Origin: Clostridia bacterium
GTDB lineage: Bacteria; Bacillota; Clostridia; Oscillospirales; Butyricicoccaceae
NCBI GenBank assembly: GCA_017560175.1
Contig: JAFYOK010000097.1
Coordinates: 1-8,832 of the forward strand
Length of the DNA: 8,832 nucleotides
Direction: 5' to 3'
Part shown: positions 1 through 5,361 of the stretch, piece after piece
Numbering within the stretch: position 1 is the stretch's first letter
Layout: every line of letters starts with the position of its first letter
Notes under the pieces: generated by a model
Database searches by the model: none
Seen by the model: the letters and a program-made list of their open reading frames with translations, nothing else
Told to the model about the DNA's origin: nothing
Program-made: the position numbers and the translations under genes

Positions 1-626
1 TGGTCTACTTCGGTCTCGCGGGTGAAGAAGGAATCGGTATCGTAGGGACGGTAGGTGCCCAGATAGGTATATCCGGCCAGCGGATCGGCAGTATAGCCTT
101 CCTCGAAGACGATGTGATCGTCTTCCTTCAGCTCGCTCCAACGGCTGTGATAGAAGTGCATGGGGAAGAGCAGGCCATTGACCAGATCCTTTTCGGCTTC
201 GTTGAAGGTGGCCTTGATGCGGTTGAGGCCCCAGGGCATCTGTCCGATGACTGTCTTGGTATAGCCGGTATAGCGGTCAAAGAGGGCGCCGGAGATTTCG
301 AAAAAGACCACCGAGGGAGACTGGGTACGCAGGGCTTCCCGGAGGTAATACTGCTCTATGGGAACAGTCAGTTCCGGGCCGGATACAACATAGCCGGAAA
401 GGCCGCTTTCTTCCCAGAAGATCGACGGCACGACATTACAGTAGGTCAGCGAACTGCCGATAAAGAGGACATCGATGGAGTTCTCTTCTTCCTGCAGAAA
501 GTGACCCCAGGTCGAGCCGTAGTCATGCTGCTTTGGTGTGGTCAGAGCGGTGAACTGTACGAGGATATAAGCTGCGGCCAGCAGGCAGAGGAGCGCCGCA
601 CAAAGTTCTTTTCTTATGTTTTTCAT
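1..626 (-). CDS. SGNH/GDSL-hydrolase-like envelope protein, partner of the MBOAT acyltransferase (3' end outside window)
   Basis: The reading frame starts with ATG at 626 and stays open to the left edge, so only the first 208 residues are visible and the C-terminus is missing. An AGAAAGGAG ribosome binding site (632-640) lies 5 bases before the start. Residues 1-6 are basic and residues 8-25 are hydrophobic, which fits an uncleaved signal anchor or signal peptide placing the protein outside the membrane. Residues 52-64 contain VLFIGSSLTYCNV, the block-I pattern of SGNH hydrolases with Ser59 as the likely nucleophile (GSSL instead of GDSL). HFYHSRW at 157-163 resembles AlgX/DltD-type and clostridial SGNH proteins. 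The gene begins 15 bases after the MBOAT gene, so the two are almost certainly one operon. By analogy with AlgI-AlgJ/X, PatA-PatB and DltB-DltD, it would pass an acyl group to a surface polymer. The polymer cannot be deduced, and the remaining catalytic Asp/His residues would be off-window. Confidence 0.8.
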   Translation of the reverse strand, partial: MKNIRKELCAALLCLLAAAYILVQFTALTTPKQHDYGSTWGHFLQEEENSIDVLFIGSSLTYCNVVPSIFWEESGLSGYVVSGPELTVPIEQYYLREALRTQSPSVVFFEISGALFDRYTGYTKTVIGQMPWGLNRIKATFNEAEKDLVNGLLFPMHFYHSRWSELKEDDHIVFEEGYTADPLAGYTYLGTYRPYDTDSFFTRETEVD

Positions 627-641
627 AGGGGCTCCTTTCTG

Positions 642-2093
642 TTAAAACTGGAAATAGACAAACTCGCCTGCGTTGTAACCTGTGCCGTAAGCACCGAAGC
701 AGAGGACGACCAACACCAGCAGCGTCCAGAATACCCAGCGCAGCCATACGGTCTCGCACAGGCGCTCGATGAGGCTGTACTTTTTGGCGGTGAGATCCCA
801 CAGCAGCAGAAACAGCAGAGCAGCTGCCAGCAGGCGCAGGACGGGCATGGAGAGACCCAGGACGGTCAGATCGAAGATGCCGCGGGAGGTCAGACGCAGC
901 AGGATGCGGAAAGCATGGGAAACCGAATCGGCGCGGAAGAAGACCCAGGCCACCGAAGTCATAGCAAAGGTGCAGCCGACGGTGCACAGCTTATGGACAA
1001 AGCCGGTGATGGGGTTGGCATCCAGCTTGTCGCGCAGGGGCTTGAGGATGGGGCGCAGCATACGTCCGGCCACCTGATAACCGCCATGGAGCAGACCCCA
1101 GGCCAGGTAGTGGTTGGCGGCACCGTGCCACAGACCGCTGACGGCAAAGACGATCATCTGGTTAAGATAGAGACGGAAGATTCCCTTGCGGCTGCCGCCC
1201 AGAGGGAAGTAGAGATAGTCGCGGAACCATGTGGAGAGGGAGATATGCCAGCGTCTCCAGAACTCCTGGATGGAGGCGGAGAAATAAGGGGTGTCAAAGT
1301 TTTCGGTGACACGCAGACCAACCAGAAGGCCTGCGCCTACCGCCATGTCGGAATAGGAAGAGAAATCGCAGTAGATCTGCAGGGAATAGGCCAGAATGGC
1401 CACGGCGGTCTGCAGGCCGCCAAAACTCTCGGGTGCGGCATAGACGGTGGCTACAATGACCGAAAGCTGATCGGCCAGCACCATCTTCTTAAAGAGACCG
1501 AGGAGGAAACGTGTGATGCCGGTCTTGACCATGGTGCTGTCGGGATCTTGGCTTTCCTTATGGGTTTTGATCTGGGGCAGCAGGTGGCCGGAACGGGCGA
1601 TGGGGCCCGACAGTACGGCAGGGAAGAAGCTGACGAAGAGCGCAAAATCGATGAGGTCATGTTCCGCAGCGCGATCACCGCGATATAGGTCAATGAGGTA
1701 GCCGGTGACGGTAAAAAGATAGAAAGAGATACCCAGAGGCTGCACAAAAGCAGGCAGCTCGATGGGAGACATACCCAGACGTACAAGTACAGACGAAAGG
1801 ATCTGCCCTGTGAATTGCAGATATTTGAACAGGAAGAGCATACCAAAGGCGCTGCACAGGCCAAGGGTCAGAATGCCCTTCTTGTGTTCGGGACGTTTCT
1901 CCATCCAGAGGCCCAGTCCCCATGCAGCCAGAGTGGCAGCAAAGAGATAGGGGCTGTGGCTGGGCATACAGCGGATGTAGAAGATCCAGCTGACCGCCAG
2001 CAGAAAGAGATTGCGCATCCTGCCCGGCAGCAGCCGATGGATCAGCGCAGTGCCTGCGGTCATGGTGATATAGTTAAGGGATTGTGGGTTCAT
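642..2093 (-). CDS. MBOAT-family O-acyltransferase (AlgI-like)
   Basis: This is a 483-residue polytopic membrane protein of the membrane-bound O-acyltransferase family. These enzymes move acyl, usually acetyl, groups across the membrane for modification of surface polysaccharides. Hydrophobic segments run through the protein (for example about 26-40, 75-95, 115-135, 150-163 and 415-435). Family landmarks are clear: QIYCDFSSYSDMAVG at 239-253, EFWRRWHISLSTWFRDYLYF at 277-296 followed by PLGG, and SGLWHGA at 319-325. His323 in that last motif is the expected catalytic histidine. The protein ends in VYFQF, as AlgI-type proteins often do, so it looks complete. The ATG at 2093 is preceded by AGAAAGGAAAG. 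A TATAAT box lies about 40 bases upstream. The SGNH-like gene follows directly, so the pair probably forms one acylation module. The substrate is unknown. DltB is less likely because no other dlt gene is visible. Confidence 0.93.
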   Translation of the reverse strand: MNPQSLNYITMTAGTALIHRLLPGRMRNLFLLAVSWIFYIRCMPSHSPYLFAATLAAWGLGLWMEKRPEHKKGILTLGLCSAFGMLFLFKYLQFTGQILSSVLVRLGMSPIELPAFVQPLGISFYLFTVTGYLIDLYRGDRAAEHDLIDFALFVSFFPAVLSGPIARSGHLLPQIKTHKESQDPDSTMVKTGITRFLLGLFKKMVLADQLSVIVATVYAAPESFGGLQTAVAILAYSLQIYCDFSSYSDMAVGAGLLVGLRVTENFDTPYFSASIQEFWRRWHISLSTWFRDYLYFPLGGSRKGIFRLYLNQMIVFAVSGLWHGAANHYLAWGLLHGGYQVAGRMLRPILKPLRDKLDANPITGFVHKLCTVGCTFAMTSVAWVFFRADSVSHAFRILLRLTSRGIFDLTVLGLSMPVLRLLAAALLFLLLWDLTAKKYSLIERLCETVWLRWVFWTLLVLVVLCFGAYGTGYNAGEFVYFQF

Positions 2094-2134
2094 AGCGTCT
2101 TTCCTTTCTGCCCGAATTGGGCGTATACATTTTT

Positions 2135-2140
2135 ATTATA
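2135..2140 (-). promoter_or_regulatory. -10 box of the promoter for the MBOAT-SGNH operon
   Basis: A perfect TATAAT lies on the minus strand at 2135-2140, about 40 bases before the MBOAT start codon. The -35 region is a T-rich stretch (about 2157-2163) that matches the consensus poorly and has no extended -10 TG. The -10 assignment is reasonable and the -35 is not secure. The position in a divergent intergenic region supports a promoter here. Confidence 0.55.
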
Positions 2141-2191
2141 CTGTAGAGAGAACAAAAAAGAAAGCCCTGTCGCTATGCCGCATACAGAGGG

Positions 2192-2220
2192 TTGACCGTC
2201 TGTGGCAGGGGGTGTAAACT
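2192..2220 (+). promoter_or_regulatory. Sigma-A-type promoter of the cyclase-family gene
   Basis: TTGACC (2192-2197, five of six consensus bases) and TAAACT (2215-2220, four of six) are separated by exactly 17 bases. The predicted transcript would start near 2227, giving a leader of only about 22 bases before the ATG at 2249. The promoter faces away from the MBOAT promoter, so the two share about 50 bases of control region. Confidence 0.65.
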
Positions 2221-2248
2221 GGAGAAAAAGGTAGAAGGAGGCAGGTTC

Positions 2249-2836
2249 ATGCCTATTTATGATATTTCTCAGCCGGTGCTGTCCTGCAGTGTTTATCCCG
2301 GCGATCCGACGCCGCAGATGCAGCCTCTCTGCCGTATGAGCGAGGGGCAGCTCTATAACCTTACGGCCTTCTCCATGTGTGCCCACAACGGTACTCATGT
2401 GGATGCGCCCTTCCATTTTATCAAAGATGGAAAAACCATCGAGCAGATTCCGTTGGAGACCTGGGTGGGAGAATGCTTTTTGGTACGGCGTACAGGAGCG
2501 CTGACGGCCGGAGATGCACGGGAGATTCTGCATCATGCGGAAGCTGCCGGGGCGGCAGAACGCATCCTGATCGCCGGAGATGCCGTTGTAACGGCAGAGG
2601 CAGCTCGAGTTTTTTCCGAGAGCAACATCCGTCTGGTGGGTGTTGAAGGGCCGTCGGTCGGCCCTGTGGAAGCGCCCATGGAAGTCCATCTGATCCTGCT
2701 GAAAAAAGAGATCGTCCTGCTGGAGGGTCTGGTATTGCAGGACATTCCCGAAGGCAGATATCTCCTCAATGCCGCACCGCTCAATCTGGAAGGTTTCGAC
2801 GGCGCACCCTGCCGCGCCTGGCTGATGACAGTATGA
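2249..2836 (+). CDS. Cyclase / kynurenine formamidase-like metal-dependent hydrolase
   Basis: This 195-residue protein belongs to the cyclase family (Pfam Cyclase type), whose best-known member is kynurenine formamidase KynB. The signature HNGTHVDAPFHF occupies residues 46-57. His46, His50 and Asp52 are the expected zinc ligands, and His56 is the likely catalytic or additional metal-contacting histidine. The C-terminal GFDGAPCRAWL (182-192) matches the family's closing GADGSP-type motif. The ATG at 2249 was chosen over an upstream in-frame ATG at 2192 for three reasons: AAGGAGG sits at 2235-2241 with a 7-base spacer, homology begins with MPIYDISQPV, and the upstream stretch overlaps the promoter. 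Length is normal or slightly short for the family. No tryptophan or kynurenine gene is nearby, so the substrate is open; other members hydrolyse amides or lactones. It stands alone, with its own promoter and a terminator 6 bases after the stop. Confidence 0.88.
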   Translation: MPIYDISQPVLSCSVYPGDPTPQMQPLCRMSEGQLYNLTAFSMCAHNGTHVDAPFHFIKDGKTIEQIPLETWVGECFLVRRTGALTAGDAREILHHAEAAGAAERILIAGDAVVTAEAARVFSESNIRLVGVEGPSVGPVEAPMEVHLILLKKEIVLLEGLVLQDIPEGRYLLNAAPLNLEGFDGAPCRAWLMTV

Positions 2837-2842
2837 TATGAG

Positions 2843-2874
2843 AAACAGCCCTATGCGATCGCACAGGGCTGTTT
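2843..2874 (+). terminator. Hairpin terminator after the cyclase-family gene
   Basis: AAACAGCCCT (2843-2852) pairs perfectly with AGGGCTGTTT (2865-2874). The 12-base interior itself contains the palindrome TGCGATCGCA (2854-2863). The downstream tract TTTGTGTGT is only moderately U-rich. On the minus strand the stem is followed by TTTCTCATATC, so some bidirectional activity is possible. The position 6 bases after the stop codon supports the call. Confidence 0.75.
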
Positions 2875-2898
2875 GTGTGTATAAGGTGGATTAAGTTG

Positions 2899-2930
2899 AA
2901 AGACCGACAAGCGTTAGCTTGTCGGTCTTT
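2899..2930 (-). terminator. Hairpin terminator after tRNA-Leu (possibly bidirectional)
   Basis: AAAGACCGACAAGC (2899-2912) and GCTTGTCGGTCTTT (2917-2930) form a perfect 14-bp stem with the 4-base loop GTTA. It starts one base beyond the encoded CCA of the minus-strand tRNA, and reading that way the stem ends in TCTTTCAACTT. On the plus strand it ends in TCTTTCTGG. It can serve the tRNA and also back up the cyclase-gene terminator. Confidence 0.78.
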
Positions 2931-2931
2931 C

Positions 2932-3014
2932 TGGTACGGGTAGTGGGACTTGAACCCACACGCCGAAGCACAGGAACCTAAATCCTGCGTGTCTGCCAAT
3001 TTCACCATACCCGC
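2932..3014 (-). tRNA. tRNA-Leu, anticodon TAG
   Basis: The minus strand reads a full class II tRNA. The acceptor arm GCGGGTA pairs with TACCCGT (G1-U72 is a wobble pair). The anticodon stem CAGGA/TCCTG encloses the loop TTTAGGT, which gives anticodon TAG at 2978-2980. A short variable arm around GCTTCGGC follows, then the T arm GTGGG-TTCAAGT-CCCAC, discriminator A and an encoded CCA (2932-2934). The UAG anticodon reads leucine CUA and, with wobble, other CUN codons. It is a single-gene unit with its own promoter and terminator. An apparent reading frame across it, beginning MVKLADTQDLGSC, is the familiar false peptide produced by translating tRNA-Leu genes. Confidence 0.96.
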
Positions 3015-3034
3015 GTATTTGATTTTGCCATAAC

Positions 3035-3063
3035 AGAATACCACAAAATTGTATTTCCGTCAA
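3035..3063 (-). promoter_or_regulatory. Promoter of tRNA-Leu
   Basis: On the minus strand, TTGACG (3058-3063, five of six consensus bases) and TATTCT (3035-3040, four of six) are separated by exactly 17 bases. The predicted transcript starts about 14 bases before the mature tRNA 5' end. The -35 box lies immediately beyond the U-tract of the ricT terminator. Confidence 0.75.
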
Positions 3064-3070
3064 CAAAAGA

Positions 3071-3099
3071 AAGACCTCAGAGAAGCTCTCTGAGGTCTT
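3071..3099 (-). terminator. Rho-independent terminator after ricT
   Basis: Reading the minus strand, AAGACCTCAGAGA (3087-3099) pairs perfectly with TCTCTGAGGTCTT (3071-3083). This is a 13-bp stem with a 3-base loop, followed by TTCTTTTGTTG. It lies 9 bases past the ricT stop codon and closes the minus-strand gene cluster. Confidence 0.88.
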
Positions 3100-3108
3100 G
3101 GGAATATC

Positions 3109-3987
3109 TTAGTCTTTCAGCTTGTTGAGAGCCTTCTTATCGACCTGCTCCTGCTGGTTATGGTTGGGGTTGCCCTTACCGCGGCGCAGGACCTTGCAAT
3201 CGCTGCAGGGGAAAACTTCGGGGGAATCGGGGTTGTTCTGCAGACGGACGCGGCAGTTGCCCTTGAGGAGAGAGACATCCATAACGGTGCCCTTGCCCTT
3301 GGGGGTGTCGACCAGCGAATCGGCTGTGGGAGAAGTCTTGATCAGCTCCTGATAAGCCTCGTTTTCATACTTGAGGCAGCACATCAGGCGGCCGCAGGTA
3401 CCCGAGATCTTGGTGGGGTTGAGGGACAGACCCTGATCCTTGGCCATGTTGATGGAAACAGGCTGGAAGTCGTCCAGGAAAGTGGAGCAGCAGAGGGGGC
3501 AGCCGCAGATACCCAGACCGCCGACCATCTTGGCGGCATCACGTACGCCGATCTGGCGCAGCTCGATACGGGTACGGAAGACCGAAGCCAGATCCTTGAC
3601 CAGGTCACGGAAGTCGACGCGGCCATCTGCCGAGAAGTAGAAGAGGATCTTGCTGTGGTCGAAGGTGTATTCGACGGCGACCAGCTTCATGGCCAGCTCG
3701 TGCTTACGGATCTTCTGTTCGCAGACGGTGAAGGCTTCCTTCTCCAGACGCTCGTTGGTGCGGAGGATTTCCAGGTCTTCTTCGGTGGCAATACGAACCA
3801 GCTTCTTGAGGGGCTGGCTGATGAGGCCATCTTCGACCTCACGGTTGGGAATGACGGTCTCGCCGCATTCGATGCCGCGTGCGGTCTCTACGATGACACG
3901 CTTGCCCATGGGGATCTCATGACCCATGGGATCAAAATAATAGATCTTGCCGACTTTTTTAAATCGGACGCCGATGATTTCTGTCAT
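3109..3987 (-). CDS. ricT: RicT (PSP1/YaaT family), RNase Y-associated regulatory iron-sulfur protein
   Basis: This 292-residue protein is a PSP1-domain member of the YaaT/RicT family. In Bacillus subtilis RicT works with RicA and RicF as an iron-sulfur complex that directs RNase Y mRNA cleavage and affects sporulation and competence. Cysteines cluster as in the family: GICGCPLCC (159-167; Cys161, 163, 166, 167) and TCGRLMCC (197-204; Cys198, 203, 204), separated by about 30 residues and likely to bind an Fe-S cluster. A further CSDC pair lies at 261-264. The N-terminal half has the beta-rich PSP1 start MTEIIGVRFKKVGKIYYFDP. The ATG at 3987 lies 5 bases after the holB stop. Its AGGAG (4000-4004) overlaps the end of holB and sits 12 bases away, longer than ideal, so translation is probably coupled to holB. 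The darA-holB-ricT order matches the conserved yaaQ-(yaaR)-holB-yaaT cluster of Firmicutes. RicA and RicF are not in this window. Confidence 0.93.
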   Translation of the reverse strand: MTEIIGVRFKKVGKIYYFDPMGHEIPMGKRVIVETARGIECGETVIPNREVEDGLISQPLKKLVRIATEEDLEILRTNERLEKEAFTVCEQKIRKHELAMKLVAVEYTFDHSKILFYFSADGRVDFRDLVKDLASVFRTRIELRQIGVRDAAKMVGGLGICGCPLCCSTFLDDFQPVSINMAKDQGLSLNPTKISGTCGRLMCCLKYENEAYQELIKTSPTADSLVDTPKGKGTVMDVSLLKGNCRVRLQNNPDSPEVFPCSDCKVLRRGKGNPNHNQQEQVDKKALNKLKD

Positions 3988-3992
3988 AGGGT

Positions 3993-4919
3993 TTATTTAC
4001 TCCTGTTGATCGTGCCGCAAAAGGCTGCCAGCTGGCTGGACAGTGCAAAGACCGAGCCATTGTTATCTGTCAGCTTGTCCTTTTGCTGCTGAATATATTC
4101 ATAAACGGAAACATAATACCGGGCACGCTGTGGGTCACGCAGGGCGGCCTTGGTCAGCGCTTCGGTGACTGCGGTATAAAAATCGCCGTATTCGCTTCGG
4201 GTAAAGGAAGAAGCCGCCAGACAGATCTCCATCATACGGAGAGGGCTGCCGGTCAGGCTGTTTACAAAATCTCCGGCCATGAGAACCGGCTTGGGCAGGC
4301 CCTTGTCCAGCTGGAGCAGCGCCTGTCCGATGGAACCGCCGCAGTTCTGCGCGGCAGAACGCAAATCGCTGGGGGAATACTTGATATCTTCCGACGGATG
4401 GGCCGCGATCCACTCTTCCACCACGGCAGGGGAAAGGGGTTCGAGGGCATAGGTGCGGCAGCGGGAGCGGATGGTCTGGAGCAGCGACATGGCATTCTCA
4501 CACGTCAGGATAAAGACGGTGGAGGTCGGCTCTTCCAGAACCTTGAGCAGAGCATTCTGCGATTCCGGTGTCAGCAGGTCGGCCCGATTGAGGATAAAGA
4601 CCTTAAAGGGGCTCTGGCTGGGACGGATAAAGCTCTTGCTGCGCAGCTCGCGGATATTCTTGATCTTATGGTTTTCATCCGAAGGAACATCATAGAAAAG
4701 AATGTCGGGATGAGAACCGGCTGCCGCCTGCAGACAGGAAGGACAATGTCCACAGGGTTTGTCTTCACGGGCGCGGCATAAAAGAGCTGCGGCAGCGTAG
4801 GCCGCCGCAGTTTTCTTACCGGAACCGTAAGGGCCGTCGAAGATGACGGCTGTACCCAGATCGCCGGCCTGTGCGGCACGCTTGATCTGGTTGTTGCCGA
4901 GCAGATTAGTACTTTTCAA
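3993..4919 (-). CDS. holB: DNA polymerase III delta-prime subunit (clamp-loader component)
   Basis: This 308-residue protein (from the chosen start) is the delta-prime subunit of the clamp loader, which opens and loads the beta sliding clamp. Visible features are a P-loop-like GPYGSGKKT (29-37), a four-cysteine zinc module (Cys48, 56, 59, 62 around PCGHCPSC), DLLTPESQNALLKVLEEP (114-131) and the clamp-loader SRC motif (152-154). The acidic Walker B residues are replaced by NRAD, as usual for a non-hydrolysing delta-prime. The start is uncertain. Homology begins at about STNLLGNNQIKRA, and no ATG or GTG start fits. TTG at 4919 overlaps the end of darA by 14 bases and gives a normal length; another TTG at 4970 would add 17 atypical residues. 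Neither has a clear Shine-Dalgarno sequence, so translation is probably coupled to darA. The stop overlaps the ribosome binding region of ricT. Confidence 0.92.
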   Translation of the reverse strand: MKSTNLLGNNQIKRAAQAGDLGTAVIFDGPYGSGKKTAAAYAAAALLCRAREDKPCGHCPSCLQAAAGSHPDILFYDVPSDENHKIKNIRELRSKSFIRPSQSPFKVFILNRADLLTPESQNALLKVLEEPTSTVFILTCENAMSLLQTIRSRCRTYALEPLSPAVVEEWIAAHPSEDIKYSPSDLRSAAQNCGGSIGQALLQLDKGLPKPVLMAGDFVNSLTGSPLRMMEICLAASSFTRSEYGDFYTAVTEALTKAALRDPQRARYYVSVYEYIQQQKDKLTDNNGSVFALSSQLAAFCGTINRSK

Positions 4920-5229
4920 AACGCTCGACCGGCAGGATAAAGATGGTGGCGCCGCCGACAACGACCTCAATGGGCATTGTGGGATAGAAGCTCAGACCGG
5001 GTTCGGCCGAAGGAGCGATCATCTGCTTGCGGCTATGGGAATTGGACTTGATGACGGAGAGTGCGGTCTCGACCTTATCATCGTCGACACCGAGCAGAAC
5101 GGTGACGTTGCCTGTGCGGAGAAAACCGCCGGTGGTGGCCAGCTTGGTGATCGAGAAGCCGCTCTTCATCAGAGAGTTGATGACGGTGGGCGCATCATCG
5201 GCATTCAGGATGGCAATGATCATTTTCAT
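4906..5229 (-). CDS. darA: DarA/PstA, PII-like cyclic-di-AMP receptor
   Basis: This 107-residue protein has the full length and sequence pattern of the PII-like c-di-AMP receptors (B. subtilis DarA/YaaQ, Staphylococcus PstA). These are trimeric cytosolic proteins that bind c-di-AMP at subunit interfaces. The N-terminus MKMIIAILNADD is the first PII-like strand. TKLATTGGFLRTGN (28-41) is the family's signature ligand-binding region. The C-terminal strand GGATIFILPVERFEKY is also typical. The start at 5229 has AGGAGG at 5239-5244 with a 9-base spacer; a second in-frame ATG two codons later is less likely. The gene has its own strong promoter (5318-5346) and overlaps the start of holB. In other Firmicutes tmk often precedes it and yaaR follows; both are absent here. 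Its downstream targets are not established in most species. Confidence 0.95.
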   Translation of the reverse strand: MKMIIAILNADDAPTVINSLMKSGFSITKLATTGGFLRTGNVTVLLGVDDDKVETALSVIKSNSHSRKQMIAPSAEPGLSFYPTMPIEVVVGGATIFILPVERFEKY

Positions 5230-5317
5230 AAAGACGTACCTCCTTTGAGTGTTTTATATCAGTATATTGACTCACTTTTGATGGTATGCGGAAAGAAATC
5301 CAACCTTCCACATCTAT

Positions 5318-5346
5318 ATTGTATCATGATTCGTCCAAAATGACAA
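5318..5346 (-). promoter_or_regulatory. Sigma-A promoter of darA-holB-ricT
   Basis: Minus-strand TTGTCA (5341-5346) and TACAAT (5318-5323) are separated by exactly 17 bases. The -10 is extended by TG one base upstream (TGATACAAT), making this one of the two best promoter matches in the window. The predicted start near 5311 gives an 80-base AT-rich leader before darA. The -35 lies only about 15 bases after the racemase stop codon, and no hairpin terminator separates them. Confidence 0.82.
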
Positions 5347-5361
5347 GATGGAAGAAAAAGG

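Noticed and set aside
114..1688. A 524-codon open frame on the plus strand.
   Set aside because: It is antisense to the SGNH-like and MBOAT genes. The peptide is Gln/Gly/Glu-rich low-complexity sequence of the kind produced by reading complementary codons.
2090..2689. A 199-codon minus-strand frame across the cyclase gene and the divergent promoter region.
   Set aside because: It runs antisense to a gene with a clear metal-binding signature and crosses both promoters. It has no recognisable motifs.
2855..2862. GCGATCGC octamer, similar to the HIP1 repeat of cyanobacteria.
   Set aside because: It is a single copy inside a terminator hairpin. Nothing else in the window suggests a cyanobacterium, and I noticed no other copies.
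2932..3014. tRNA-Leu as a possible integration (att) site.
   Set aside because: No integrase, direct repeat of the tRNA 3' end or foreign-looking gene is visible on either side.
2781..3044. An 87-codon minus-strand frame starting near 3044 with MVKLADTQDLGSC in it.
   Set aside because: This is the classic false protein from translating tRNA-Leu; the tRNA structure explains the sequence completely.
3160..4092. A 310-codon plus-strand frame opposite ricT and holB.
   Set aside because: It is antisense to two well-supported genes, with no family resemblance and no translation signals.
5230..5310. The 80-base leader of darA as a possible c-di-AMP riboswitch.
   Set aside because: It is AT-rich and short, with only weak pairing (GAGT...ACTC), and lacks the size and conserved GC-rich stems of the ydaO class.
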